A stretch of 64,000 nucleotides of DNA. Origin: Archangium violaceum (lineage in GTDB: Bacteria > Myxococcota > Myxococcia > Myxococcales > Myxococcaceae). Location: assembly GCF_016859125.1 (NCBI RefSeq), contig NZ_CP069338.1, forward strand, positions 2,232,001 through 2,296,000, in the 5' to 3' direction. A program made the position numbers and the translations under genes. Shown one piece after another: positions 1-8,830 of this stretch. Position 1 is the first letter of the stretch; each line of letters begins with the position of its first letter. The notes under the pieces are model-generated. The model was given only the letters and a program-made list of their open reading frames with translations. It was not told where the DNA came from and did no database searches.

Positions 1-1478
1 GCCCCCTCGTAGAAGCTCTCTCCCCGGTTCGGATCCGTCTCCCGGTAGGTGTTGTAGTACGCCACCTCCTTCGGGTTCTCCGGCACCGAGACGTCCAGCA
101 CCCTCACCCCGTTCTGGTAGTGCGCGATGTAGAGCCGCTCGCCCTTCAACACCATGTTGTGGATGGAGACGTTCTCGTTCAGCTCGTACCCGCCAATCCG
201 CTTCGGGCGCGCCGGCTCCGTCACGTCCAGCACCCGCAGGTGCGCGCCCCAGTTCTCTCCTCCCTCGAACGCGATGAGCCGCTCCCCGAACTTCCCCACC
301 GCGTTCGCGTGACTCGTCGCGTACGGGTAGGCGTACGAGCCCAGCCGCTTCGTGTTCTCCGGATCGCTCACGTCCACGATGACGTACCCGCTCGACCAGT
401 GGTTGATGTACAGCCGCCCCTCGAAGGCCAGCGCGTCATGTGGATAGCCCACCACCCAGGGGTTGTCGGCCGCTCCCGGCTCCGCGTACTCGCCGAGCAG
501 CCTCGGCGCGGTGGGCTCCTGGATGTCGAAGATGAGCGTCTTCGGCTGCGGGCCCGGTGACATGCCGTACAGCCGCTCCCCCTCCACGAAGACGGTGTGC
601 ACGTCGATCGGCCCCGTCCCCGGGAAGCTGCGCACCTGCCGCGGCTCCGCGGGATTGGAGATGTCGAAGACCACCACCCCCGTGTCCGCGCTCGCCACGT
701 AGAGCGCGTTCCCCTTCGCCCACACCCCGTTCCAGTAGTTGTCCGTCGGCAGGCTGATCCGCTTCCTCAGCACCGGAGCGGCCTTGTCGCTCACGTCGAA
801 CACCGAGAGGCCTCCCGGCTCCTCTCCCCTCGGGATGGACACCACGTACGCGTGGCCCTGCGTCACGTAGATGTCCACGGGCTCGCCCTGCTCCACGAAC
901 GACTCGGACGCGAGCCGCAACCCCGAGGCCTCCGCCTCTCCCGCGCGCGGCTCCCACTTCTCCGCCATGAAGGTGCCCGCGTAGGTGAGGGTGCCATTGC
1001 GGCACGTGGCATGGCAGCCGTACAGCCGGTTGCCCTCGGCGCGGCAGCCCACCAGCGAGCTGCGCATGGACACACTCGAGGACGGATTCCACGTGCGCGT
1101 CAGGAAGAAGCCCTCCACCTCCTGCCAGCGCTCCGTCGGGGCTCCTCCCCGGAAGGAGTCGAGGCTGCCGTCCTCCGAGATGCGGAAGGAGCCCGCGTTG
1201 ATGTACGGCGGCTCGTGCTCGGTCCGATACACCAGCGTGTAGATGCCGTCACGCGGGAGGCTGGCCAGTGAGGCCTTGTCGCACCCGATGAGCTCGAAGG
1301 ATTCAGCCCCACAGGTATGCGAGGAGTAATCCCCTATCACCCTGCACGCGGCGTAACGGCCGGTGTCCGCCCAGTCCGCATCGTCGGAGGACAACACGGG
1401 CGGTTTCTCTTCACGACAGCCGGACAACGACAGGCCGCCCAGGACCAGGACGGCCCAGGCACTCCGCATCCCTCTCAT
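1..1478 (-). CDS. LVIVD-repeat beta-propeller lipoprotein (runs off the window)
   Basis: Exported lipoprotein of the LVIVD-repeat family. The start reads MRGMRSAWAVLVLGG and is followed by the lipobox LSGC, so the mature protein should be lipid-anchored. After a lead-in of roughly 200 residues come at least six repeats ending in motifs such as GVVVFDISNP, GYVIVDVSDP and GVRVLDVSVP. Such repeats are expected to form propeller blades; no ligand can be named. AAGGGGAG lies seven bases before ATG 1478, and an in-frame ATG at 1469 is the alternative start. The 3' end lies outside the window. The gene is divergent from the 1670-5589 operon, which also encodes exported propeller proteins. Confidence 0.85.
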   Translation of the reverse strand, partial: MRGMRSAWAVLVLGGLSLSGCREEKPPVLSSDDADWADTGRYAACRVIGDYSSHTCGAESFELIGCDKASLASLPRDGIYTLVYRTEHEPPYINAGSFRISEDGSLDSFRGGAPTERWQEVEGFFLTRTWNPSSSVSMRSSLVGCRAEGNRLYGCHATCRNGTLTYAGTFMAEKWEPRAGEAEASGLRLASESFVEQGEPVDIYVTQGHAYVVSIPRGEEPGGLSVFDVSDKAAPVLRKRISLPTDNYWNGVWAKGNALYVASADTGVVVFDISNPAEPRQVRSFPGTGPIDVHTVFVEGERLYGMSPGPQPKTLIFDIQEPTAPRLLGEYAEPGAADNPWVVGYPHDALAFEGRLYINHWSSGYVIVDVSDPENTKRLGSYAYPYATSHANAVGKFGERLIAFEGGENWGAHLRVLDVTEPARPKRIGGYELNENVSIHNMVLKGERLYIAHYQNGVRVLDVSVPENPKEVAYYNTYRETDPNRGESFYEG

Positions 1479-1669
1479 GTGCGCGCTCCCCTTTCGTGGC
1501 TCCGGGCGCGCACCCTACCTCCACCTCGTGGCAGGCCTCGCCCGGCCCCGGCGCATGCCCGGAGAACGAGCGGGCAACGGACACATATCGGGTCATCCGC
1601 GCGAGGCACCGGTATACCGTGGCCCCCACGACGTTTATCGTGCGGTCTCCGCCCACGGAGTGCTTCTCC

Positions 1670-3058
1670 ATGAAACTGCTGACCTCGCTCTGCCGTGGAT
1701 GGGTGCTGTTGCCGCTCGCGCTGCACGCCCCCTCCGCTCTCGCGCACCTGGGATATCCCGACACCACCAGCGTCACCCTCCGTCGCGGCCACCCCGAGGA
1801 CATGTTCGTCGGAGCCACCTTCGGCGCGGTCATCTCCCGCGACAGCGGGAAGAGCTGGAACTGGCTCTGCCCCGCGGGCATGGGCTACGGCAGCTGGCGC
1901 CCCGAGACCTTCCTCTGGCAGCCCGAGGGGACCCTGCTCGCGGCCACCGGCGCCGACCTCATCCGCTCGCGCGATGGCGGCTGCACCTGGGAATCGCACC
2001 CCTTCTTCAAGCCCAGGGGCCTGTGGCCGATGAGCCTGGCGTCCCCCGCGTCCAACCCCTCGCGGCTGTGGGTGTCGACGGGCCGCGCCGCCGCCCCCAA
2101 CGGCGTCTACCGCAGCGACGATGGCGGCGAGACGTTCACCCCCACCCCCCTCCAGAGCAACACCCCCGACAAGAACGACAACGCCGTCTACACCTCCGTG
2201 AAGGTGGCGCCCTCGGACACGCGGCGCCTCTACGTCTCCGGCAGCACCCCCGAGGGCCTGCGCCTCTATCGCAGCGATGACGAGGGCGAGACCTGGGACA
2301 CGATTCCCCAGCCCTTCCCCGAGTACTCGAGTCCCTCGCGGGCGTATGACTTCTTCGTCCTGCGGGTGTCCGACAATGATCCGGACCGCCTCTGGGCGCG
2401 AGTCTCCTGGCAGGGCTGGACGTACGTGCTGGAGAGCCGCGACGGCGGCCACACCTTCCGCTCCATCCTCCACCCGGCGAACCAGGAACACGACGGCATC
2501 GACGAGTACCTCATGGACATGGAGGTCTCCGCGGATGCGAAGACCCTCTGGGCCGCCACCCCCACGCGCCTCTTCCGCCTGCGCGAGGGAGACACCGTCG
2601 CCACCCTCCTGTCGCTTCCCGACGGCAACGCCTGCGCGGAGCGCCAGGGCGACGTCCTCTTCGTCTGCGGCGCCACCCGGGTGCACGACTGGGCCCTGGC
2701 CACCACCATGGACGAGGGCGACACGTACACGACCCTCCTCAACCTGCCCGACCTCAAGCCCCCCGCGTGCCCCGCTGGCACCCCGGTGCAGGACCTCTGC
2801 ACTCCCCTCTGGCCCCAGTTCGCGTCCCAGCCCGACATCGGCGCCGATCCCACCCTGCCGGGACAGGATGGCGGGACTCCGGACCCGGGCTCGCCGGATT
2901 CGGGCACCCCGGACGCCGGCCCGTCCGAGCAACCCGAGACGCCCACGGCTCCCCCCAAGAAGTCCGGGTGCTCGTCCACAGGAGGACTCGTGCCCGCGGC
3001 CGCCTTCTTCGTTCTCACCACCCTCCGCCGCTCACGGCGGCACAACCCGGAGAACTGA
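1670..3058 (+). CDS. BNR/sialidase-type propeller protein with MYXO-CTERM tail
   Basis: A 462-residue exported protein. A signal peptide (MKLLTSLCRGW...APSALA) is followed by repeated Asp-box-like units (RDSGKSWNW, SDDGGETFTP, SDDEGETWDT, SRDGGHTFRS), the hallmark of BNR or sialidase-like propellers. No sialidase catalytic set is evident, so it is more likely a binding or structural propeller. A Pro/Asp/Gly-rich linker (about residues 400-430) leads to SGCSSTGG, a hydrophobic stretch and a basic end, the MYXO-CTERM pattern thought to be processed and surface-anchored in myxobacteria. ATG 1670 is chosen because it directly precedes the signal peptide. It is the first gene of a tight operon; the next start lies four bases after its stop. 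Confidence 0.85.
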   Translation: MKLLTSLCRGWVLLPLALHAPSALAHLGYPDTTSVTLRRGHPEDMFVGATFGAVISRDSGKSWNWLCPAGMGYGSWRPETFLWQPEGTLLAATGADLIRSRDGGCTWESHPFFKPRGLWPMSLASPASNPSRLWVSTGRAAAPNGVYRSDDGGETFTPTPLQSNTPDKNDNAVYTSVKVAPSDTRRLYVSGSTPEGLRLYRSDDEGETWDTIPQPFPEYSSPSRAYDFFVLRVSDNDPDRLWARVSWQGWTYVLESRDGGHTFRSILHPANQEHDGIDEYLMDMEVSADAKTLWAATPTRLFRLREGDTVATLLSLPDGNACAERQGDVLFVCGATRVHDWALATTMDEGDTYTTLLNLPDLKPPACPAGTPVQDLCTPLWPQFASQPDIGADPTLPGQDGGTPDPGSPDSGTPDAGPSEQPETPTAPPKKSGCSSTGGLVPAAAFFVLTTLRRSRRHNPEN

Positions 3059-3062
3059 CGAC

Positions 3063-3683
3063 ATGAACGTGAGACACCTGAGCACCGCCTTCGTGGCCGC
3101 CATCGCCCTGGCCACGTCCGCCTGTGAGAGCGAGCCCGTCGAGTGCCCGGAGCCCCTCTACGGCGGTGGGGCCACCGACGAGGCCTGGCACGCCATGGTG
3201 GATGTGAAGACGCGGCCCATCGACTCCTCCCGCGCCGTCACCCTCCTCTCCCCCGCCGAGGGCGAGGTGTACCCGGCCGATGCCACCCCGCCCACCTGGG
3301 AATGGACCTCGCCGATCGCCTCGCTCGAGCGTCCTCGCGCCCGGGGCGCGCTCGCCTTCCAGGCGGCACCCCGTCCCTCCCGCTCCTTCACCGCGTGGCT
3401 CGGAGAGCTGCTCGTCCCCACGGCCCATGCGCACCTGCCTCCGTACACGGGCGACCTCTACTGGGTGGAGATCTCCACTCCCGGCGCCGAGTGCCCCGTG
3501 GCCCAGGTGCTGACCTCGGAGCTGTCGTGGCAGCTCGACTCCAACACGTGGGACGAGCTGGGCAAGCACGCGGGTAAGGAGCTCACCGTGCAGGTGATGA
3601 GCGCCTACCTCGTGCAGAACCGCGTCACCGAGGGCCCCTACCGCCTCGACACGCCGCGCAAGTTCCGCCGGGGTGCGCAGTGA
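3063..3683 (+). CDS. hypothetical lipoprotein
   Basis: A 206-residue exported protein of unknown function. It starts MNVRHLSTAFVAAIALATSAC, a signal peptide ending in a lipobox-like TSAC. Near residue 60 is a segment, TLLSPAEGEVYPADATPPTW, that resembles the entry strand of an immunoglobulin-like domain (inference). No catalytic motif is visible. Its start follows the upstream stop by four bases and its stop overlaps the next start, so it is almost certainly co-translated with its propeller and cytochrome neighbours and may act in the same surface complex. Confidence 0.75.
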   Translation: MNVRHLSTAFVAAIALATSACESEPVECPEPLYGGGATDEAWHAMVDVKTRPIDSSRAVTLLSPAEGEVYPADATPPTWEWTSPIASLERPRARGALAFQAAPRPSRSFTAWLGELLVPTAHAHLPPYTGDLYWVEISTPGAECPVAQVLTSELSWQLDSNTWDELGKHAGKELTVQVMSAYLVQNRVTEGPYRLDTPRKFRRGAQ

Positions 3684-4897
3684 GGCGCCGCCTGCTCGCG
3701 CTGCTGGCCCCGCTCGCGCTCGGGGCATGCACGAGCTCGGAGGTGCCGGAGCTCGACTACTCCATTGAGCAGCCGTGGCCCTCGGGGCCGGAGCTGCCCC
3801 CGGTGGGCAGTGGGCGCATCATCATCACCAACAGCATGGACGACACGCTGAGCCTGCTGGACCTCGACACGATGCTCTCGCCGGACTGGGGCGAGCTGGC
3901 GCGCATCCCGGTGGGGCTCAACCCCGTGGAGCTGGAGGGGCCGCACCACTCCGCCATCTCTCCACGCGGGGACTACTACTACGTGGGCCTCTCCTACTTC
4001 GTGCCCGGCGCGGGCTCGGGTCCGCACGGGGCGCACGGCACGGGCACGGCGGATGGCTACTGCCTCAAGCTGGATGCGAAGACCCACCGGCTGGTGGGCT
4101 CGGTGCGCGTGGACCGCAACCCGGGAGACCTCATCATCAGCGCGGATGGCCGCACGCTGTTCCAGACGCACTTCGACATGGTGAAGATCACCGAGGTGGC
4201 GAAGCGCGGCGGCCCCGAGAGCGAGATGGATGCCCGCATGGCCATCATCGACGCGGACACCCTGACGCGAAAGGCGATGGTGCCGGTGTGTCCCGCGCCG
4301 CACGCGGTGCGTCTGTCCCCGGACGGGACGCGGGCCTATGTGGCCTGCATCTCGGACGAGGTCGCCGTGGTGCGGCTGGACACCGAGGGCTACCCCGTCA
4401 CCCGCATCAAGATGCCCAACCCGGGCACCGCCCTGGCACCGAGGCACGAGCCGTACGCGCTCACCCTGTCGCCCACGGATGGAGCGCTGTGGGTGAGCTC
4501 GCTCGAGAGCCGCACGTTGCACTACCTGGACCCCGAGACCCTCACGGTGGTGCCGGAGCGGTCCATCTACGACCTGGGCGGCTCGCCCATGTTCGGCGTC
4601 GTCAGCGCGGATGGCCGCACGCTCTACATGCCCTACCAGCGCATCGACGCCGTGGCCGTCATCGACACCGCGACGTCCGCCCGGAAGGGGGACATCCACC
4701 TCTCGTCCGAGGGCTGCATCAACGTGCACCAGGTGGAGCTGACACCAGACGGAAAGCACGCGCTCGCGGTGTGCGAGGGCGACCAACAGGGCCCCGGCAC
4801 GCTGCACGTGCTGGATTTGGAGGAGGGCACGGTGGTGAAGACGGTGCGGGTGGGAATCTTCCCGGACTCGGTGGCCATCCTGCGGGGGACGCCATGA
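3680..4897 (+). CDS. YVTN/NHL-like beta-propeller lipoprotein
   Basis: A 405-residue lipoprotein that starts at GTG 3680 and overlaps the preceding TGA. The leader MRRRLLALLAPLALGAC ends in the lipobox LGAC. The body holds repeats of the type found in YVTN/lactonase-like propellers, for example NSMDDTLSLLDLDT, YVACISDEVAVVRLD and YMPYQRIDAVAVIDT. A search would probably place it among the surface-layer or YVTN beta-propeller proteins, which bind rather than catalyse. In many bacteria such proteins sit next to c-type cytochromes, and here the next gene is one. The stop overlaps the next ATG, indicating translational coupling. Confidence 0.82.
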   Translation: MRRRLLALLAPLALGACTSSEVPELDYSIEQPWPSGPELPPVGSGRIIITNSMDDTLSLLDLDTMLSPDWGELARIPVGLNPVELEGPHHSAISPRGDYYYVGLSYFVPGAGSGPHGAHGTGTADGYCLKLDAKTHRLVGSVRVDRNPGDLIISADGRTLFQTHFDMVKITEVAKRGGPESEMDARMAIIDADTLTRKAMVPVCPAPHAVRLSPDGTRAYVACISDEVAVVRLDTEGYPVTRIKMPNPGTALAPRHEPYALTLSPTDGALWVSSLESRTLHYLDPETLTVVPERSIYDLGGSPMFGVVSADGRTLYMPYQRIDAVAVIDTATSARKGDIHLSSEGCINVHQVELTPDGKHALAVCEGDQQGPGTLHVLDLEEGTVVKTVRVGIFPDSVAILRGTP

Positions 4898-5589
4898 GAT
4901 GGCTGGGATTGGGCACGGTGCTGCTCGCGGTCGGCTGCGGCCCCACACCCGCGGCGGAATACGGCGAGAAGCTGTTCAGCGACCCGACGCTCTCGACGAG
5001 CCAGTACAACGCCTTCTCGTGCGCCACGTGCCACGCCACGACGGCCACGCCTCCCGCGGACAAGATGTACTCGGGGCTGTCGCTCCATAACGTGGCCTCC
5101 CGTCCCCACTGGTGGGGTGGCTACGAGACGCGCCTGCTGGACGCGGTGAACTTCTGCTACACGGCCTTCATGCGTGGCGTCACCCCGCTCACGCCCGAGG
5201 ACCCCAAGAGCCGCGCCCTCTACGAGTACCTGGTGGGCCTCAGCCCGGACGCGAGCGCGCCCGCGCAGCCCTTCACCCTCGTCAAGGACATCACCAACGT
5301 CCCCCGGGGCAACGCCGGGCGCGGCGAGCACGTGTACCGTGCCGCGTGTCAGGACTGTCACGGCGAGGCCCACACCGGCAAGGGCAGGCCGACGGAGCTC
5401 GCCCCCATCCTCCCCGAGGTCTCCCAGGAGTACGGCACGCTCTTCCCCAACGTGCCCCCGGGGTTGGTGTTCATCGAGAAGGTGCGCCACGGCCGCTTCT
5501 TCGGCGTCGGCGGAAACATGCCACCCTACAGCCTCGAAGCCTTGTCCGATGAGGACCTGGGTGCGCTGCTTACCTTTCTCGACCTCTAG
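4894..5589 (+). CDS. di-haem cytochrome c lipoprotein
   Basis: A 231-residue protein with two covalent haem c sites: CATCH at residues 43-47 and CQDCH at 152-156. The leader MRWLGLGTVLLAVGC predicts a lipid-anchored periplasmic or outer-membrane protein. GGNMPPYS near the C-terminus offers a methionine as the likely sixth haem ligand of the second domain. The fold is that of two small class I cytochrome domains, so the role should be electron transfer; the partner is unknown. ATG 4894 overlaps the upstream TGA. It is the last gene of the operon and is followed by a strong hairpin at 5627-5657. Confidence 0.88.
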   Translation: MRWLGLGTVLLAVGCGPTPAAEYGEKLFSDPTLSTSQYNAFSCATCHATTATPPADKMYSGLSLHNVASRPHWWGGYETRLLDAVNFCYTAFMRGVTPLTPEDPKSRALYEYLVGLSPDASAPAQPFTLVKDITNVPRGNAGRGEHVYRAACQDCHGEAHTGKGRPTELAPILPEVSQEYGTLFPNVPPGLVFIEKVRHGRFFGVGGNMPPYSLEALSDEDLGALLTFLDL

Positions 5590-5626
5590 AATCAAACACC
5601 TCATGTCATTGTAATTCTTCACTATC

Positions 5627-5657
5627 GGCGCCGCGATGTTCCTCCCATCGCGGCGCC
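5627..5657 (+). terminator. perfect 12-bp hairpin after the cytochrome operon
   Basis: GGCGCCGCGATG at 5627-5638 and its exact complement CATCGCGGCGCC at 5646-5657 are separated by a 7-base loop. It lies 38 bases after the cytochrome stop and 94 bases before the next gene on the same strand. No U-tract follows, so it may be a transcript-end stabiliser or an atypical terminator rather than a classic intrinsic one. Confidence 0.55.
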
Positions 5658-5750
5658 CACACAACAATGACTTCCATGATAAGAATGCAGGGACACCGCA
5701 ACCCGTCATGACGGCGGGTTTCGGATTACCCCCCTCGTTGGAGGACCTCC

Positions 5751-6365
5751 ATGAACAGCACTTCGACGGCGCAGTCTTCCCAGGGACCCGGCTCACAGCA
5801 GGAGCTGGAGCAACGGCTGGCCGTGGTCGGCCCCAAGGACACCACGCGCGGATTTCTCTTCATCGCCGCGCTGGATTTCATGAAGACAGAGGCGAACGCG
5901 GAGGCCCTGAAGCGCTGCATGGAGGCCGCCGGCAACACGAACTTCACGGCCTTCTTCTCCTACCCTGTCGCCACCCTGCTCAAGTTGACCTACGCCGCCG
6001 CGCGGGAGCTGAGCGGCAAGTACAACGGTTTCGACGGCGCGATGCAGCAACTGGGCTTCCGCGCCGCGCCCCGCTTCCTGGAGTCCACCACGGGCAAGAT
6101 GCTGCTGTCGCTGGTGGGCAAGGATCCCAAGCGTCTCATCGACAGCATGCCCAGCGCCTACAAGGCGGCGTGGGAACACGGTGGGTGCACGCTGACGTGG
6201 AACGGGCCCAGGAGCGGCCGGCTCACCTACGTCAACGCCATCCCCGTCGCCTACTTCTCCGGCTCGGTGCTGCAGATCCTCTCGGCCGCGCAACTCAAGA
6301 ACGCGCAAGCCATCGGCCGGCAGACGAGCCTCAGCGAGAGCACGGTGGACTTCTCCTGGGACTAG
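5751..6365 (+). CDS. DUF2378 (TIGR02265, Myxococcus paralogous family) protein
   Basis: A 204-residue cytoplasmic protein with no signal peptide. The pattern TTRGFLFIAALDFMK, followed by FFSYPVATLLKL, an L/F-rich helical core and GGCTLTWNGPRSGRL, matches the family expanded in Myxococcus and relatives as TIGR02265/DUF2378. The length fits the family's usual 180-200 residues. No enzyme activity is known for the family; members are numerous paralogues in each myxobacterial genome. GGAGGACCTCC precedes ATG 5751. It stands alone and converges on the terpene synthase gene, with only about 18 bases between stops. Confidence 0.8.
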   Translation: MNSTSTAQSSQGPGSQQELEQRLAVVGPKDTTRGFLFIAALDFMKTEANAEALKRCMEAAGNTNFTAFFSYPVATLLKLTYAAARELSGKYNGFDGAMQQLGFRAAPRFLESTTGKMLLSLVGKDPKRLIDSMPSAYKAAWEHGGCTLTWNGPRSGRLTYVNAIPVAYFSGSVLQILSAAQLKNAQAIGRQTSLSESTVDFSWD

Positions 6366-6383
6366 GCGCGCCGGGCGCGGGGC

Positions 6384-7361
6384 TCAGGCCACGCGCGAGC
6401 GCTGGGGAGCGAGCTCGGCCTCGCCCCCCTCCTCGTAGCGCCCCGTCTGGATGGACCAGTCCACGTTGGCGCGAATCCATCGGCGCACACCCGTCACGAG
6501 CCGGGCCACGTTCGCGTCGTGCTCGCCGAACGAGGGCAGGTTCTTCTCCTGCTCGATGAAGCGCCGCACGGCCGCGTCGTGCATCTCCACCGCCTTGTCG
6601 ATGGCCGCCTGGAGCTCCAGCCCGTATTGCTTCTGGAGCGAGAACACCAGGTTGGGATGGAAGTCGTCCTTCAGGTCCTGCGCCAGCGAGAACAGATCGT
6701 TGGCCCAGGCAATCACATCCGTGGCCGTCTCGATGAGCTGCGTGAGGGCCGGGTGCGACAGCACCTCCTCGGGCAGCAGGAAGCCCTCGATGGCCTCCAC
6801 CTGGGTGAAGCCCATGTACGTGCCCACCGACAGGCGGCGCAGCTCGATGTACGTGTCCACGTCCAGACAGACGCGGTTGCTGCGGACCTCCGCCTCCCAG
6901 ATGGTGCCCTTGAAGTAGCAGGCGCAGGAATGGATGAAGCGCTCCATCCACTCCGCGGGCATCCGCTCGGCGATGCGCTCGCGGATGCTCGCCAGGAGCC
7001 AGAGCAGCGGCGGCGCGTCGTTGTAGGGAATGGCCCCCTCGAGCACCGCCAGGGCCAGCTCGCTCTGCTGGCGGACCCACTCGGCGGGCACCTCGCCCAC
7101 GTCCACCTGGTCATCCCACGAGAAGTTCCAGATGAGGAAGTCCAGTGCCCCGCGAATCGCCTCCCGCGAGGCCTCCGGGTGGCACCGCCCCAGCAGCACG
7201 GGGAAGTGGCTGCGCTGCAGCTTGCGGAAGACCGCGTGCTTCGCATGGACACCCAGGTACTTCGCCCAGCGCTCCAGCGCCTCGCCCTCGATGACATTCA
7301 TGAGGGGGTTCAGCTCTTGCGGGAATGGGCAATACAGCCTGGGAAGATGAAAGGCGTTCAT
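6384..7361 (-). CDS. class I terpene synthase
   Basis: A 325-residue terpene cyclase that should ionise a prenyl diphosphate (probably farnesyl diphosphate) with Mg2+ and cyclise it; the product cannot be predicted. Visible motifs are the Asp-rich DDQVD at residues 83-87, the pyrophosphate-sensor region ELRR with Arg175, the second metal-binding motif NDLFSLAQD at 221-229, and the C-terminal RY in QTGRYEEGG. Arg175 lies 46 residues before Asn221, the spacing known from bacterial sesquiterpene synthases. The last ligand of the NSE triad is Asp229, not Glu. ATG 7361 is chosen because GGGGGAG lies just upstream and MNAFHLPRLYCPFP is the family's usual N-terminus. No P450 or prenyltransferase is adjacent. 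Confidence 0.9.
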   Translation of the reverse strand: MNAFHLPRLYCPFPQELNPLMNVIEGEALERWAKYLGVHAKHAVFRKLQRSHFPVLLGRCHPEASREAIRGALDFLIWNFSWDDQVDVGEVPAEWVRQQSELALAVLEGAIPYNDAPPLLWLLASIRERIAERMPAEWMERFIHSCACYFKGTIWEAEVRSNRVCLDVDTYIELRRLSVGTYMGFTQVEAIEGFLLPEEVLSHPALTQLIETATDVIAWANDLFSLAQDLKDDFHPNLVFSLQKQYGLELQAAIDKAVEMHDAAVRRFIEQEKNLPSFGEHDANVARLVTGVRRWIRANVDWSIQTGRYEEGGEAELAPQRSRVA

Positions 7362-7843
7362 GTTCGCTCCCCCAACGACGACCTGCGAATCCGACCCGAC
7401 ACGTGTCGTGCAAGGCGTGGACCCATGCTTCGAGTCGTCAACACACACACAACCCCAGGGGGCAAGGGAGCAAGGCGCTAGAGGGAGCGAGACATAGAAT
7501 TCCACCCCGTGCTTTTCAATATTCCCACTTTCTCTTGATTTACAAGGAGGTCAAATCGACCCGGTAGGTCATTGGCACCCCGCACGGGGTGTGAACAGGT
7601 GCCACTGGAAGTTTTCAGACCCGCACGGAAAACCATCCATCCGCCGTGTAGTGTTTGCATTGGGTTGGATGGAGTGGATTCCCGCTGCCCGTGGATACGC
7701 GCGGAGCCCTCTCCGGGAGTCAGGCCGGGTAGGTGCGCCAGGACCCGTCCCCCTGCCTGCTCCGGTCTCCAGGACCATTCCGAAACCCGGCAGGCGTCCT
7801 TATACCTTTGAGATATCCAAGGCACGCAGGCAGGGAGACATAC
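7362..7843. other. 482-bp intergenic region with a small perfect palindrome
   Basis: This is the divergent gap between the terpene synthase and the RTYSF protein gene. It is the longest non-coding stretch in the first 25 kb and is AT-richer than its flanks around 7500-7560. The clearest element is CACCCCG-CA-CGGGGTG at 7576-7591, a perfect 7-bp inverted repeat that could bind a regulator. ACAAGGAGGTCAAA near 7542 looks like a strong ribosome site, but no convincing reading frame follows it. No RNA gene was recognised. Confidence 0.35.
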
Positions 7844-8377
7844 ATGGGCAGGACCTACAGTTTCGAACCCTTCTTGTCACAGCAGCCCGCGCAGGTCTTC
7901 AAAGGTTCCGGTCCGCGTCTGGGGAACGACGAGCACAAGATCGCCCTCACCAAGGACGAGGAGAAGGATACCCTGCCCAAGGCTCCCACCGAGTATGGGC
8001 AGGCCCACGCCGAGACCGTGAAGCGCTACAAGGCCCGGGCCCAGGCGCGCAAGCGTTCGGCGACGAAGACCGCCACCCAGGCGCGCCCCGCGGCGAAGAA
8101 GGCCAAGACCGAGCGGGCGCCGGCCCGGAAGACGGCGGCCAAGGCGGCCACGCCCAAGGCGGCCACCTCCAGGACGGCGGCCCCGAAGACTCCCGCCCGC
8201 CAGCCCGCGGAGGTGGCGGAGACGTCGAGGACCCCCGCCCGGAAGAAGGTGTCCGCTACCGGGCTGGTCGGGACCATCGGACGCAAGGTGGTGACACGCG
8301 CCGCGGCCGCGGCGAAGAAGACCGTGGCGCGCGCCGTGAAAACCGCCACCACGCGCAAGCCGACCAAGAAGCGCTGA
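7844..8377 (+). CDS. Lys/Ala-rich basic protein, RTYSF family member 1
   Basis: A 177-residue soluble protein in two parts. The first 60 residues are mixed in charge and begin MGRTYSFEPF. From about residue 60 the chain is a Lys/Arg/Ala/Thr/Pro-rich tail with repeated AAKKA, PARKT and AAKAA units, resembling histone H1-like or AlgP-like tails that bind DNA or RNA (inference). RTYSF at the N-terminus and YGQAHAETVKRYKAR at 51-65 recur in the gene at 8976-9494, so the two are paralogues. CAGGGAGACAT precedes ATG 7844. Function unknown; nucleoid association is the leading guess. Confidence 0.72.
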   Translation: MGRTYSFEPFLSQQPAQVFKGSGPRLGNDEHKIALTKDEEKDTLPKAPTEYGQAHAETVKRYKARAQARKRSATKTATQARPAAKKAKTERAPARKTAAKAATPKAATSRTAAPKTPARQPAEVAETSRTPARKKVSATGLVGTIGRKVVTRAAAAAKKTVARAVKTATTRKPTKKR

Positions 8378-8422
8378 GAACCCCCGCGCGGGCGGACCTC
8401 GGGCGATAAGCTCGGGGTCCTC

Positions 8423-8830
8423 ATGCGCTACTTCGGAGTGGAAGAGGCCAACCGTCTCATCCCGCTGCTCACCCGTACCTTCGAGAAGGTGCGCCCGTGG
8501 GTGGAGCGCGCGCATTCCACTGTCCGCGAGCTGAAGTCACTCCTGGGCGCCGGGGCCGGAGCGGAGCGCACCGCGCCCCTGCGCGCCGAGCGCGACGCGC
8601 TGCTCGAGAAGATCCGCGCCGAGCTGGAGCAGCTCCATGAGCTGGGCGTGGAGCTCAAGGCCGCCGATGGCCTGGTGGATTTCCGGGCCCTCAAGGGAGG
8701 GCGACCCGTCTACCTCTGCTGGCGATTCGGCGAGCCGGCCGTGCAGCACTGGCACGAGCTGGACGGCGGCTTCGCGGGACGGCGGCCCATCGTCGACGCC
8801 CGGGACTTCGCCCCCTCCTACTTGAGCTGA
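8423..8830 (+). CDS. DUF2203 family protein
   Basis: A 135-residue cytoplasmic protein that matches DUF2203 along its length: MRYFGVEEANRLIPLL at the start, a central amphipathic helical region rich in E/L/R, then GLVDFRALKGGRPVYLCW, QHWHELDGGFAGRRPI and a short tail. The family has no established biochemical role. It lies between two paralogous RTYSF-type genes on the same strand, 45 bases after the first and 145 before the second, which suggests but does not prove joint function. The ribosome site is weak. Confidence 0.82.
   Translation: MRYFGVEEANRLIPLLTRTFEKVRPWVERAHSTVRELKSLLGAGAGAERTAPLRAERDALLEKIRAELEQLHELGVELKAADGLVDFRALKGGRPVYLCWRFGEPAVQHWHELDGGFAGRRPIVDARDFAPSYLS

Noticed and set aside
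1475-2932. Minus-strand frame of 485 codons
   Set aside because: Antisense to the signal peptide and Asp-box repeats of the BNR protein; Gly/Arg/Ala-rich noise.
7478-7825. Minus-strand 115-codon frame in the 482-bp intergenic gap
   Set aside because: No ribosome site or domain-like pattern; the gap is more likely regulatory.
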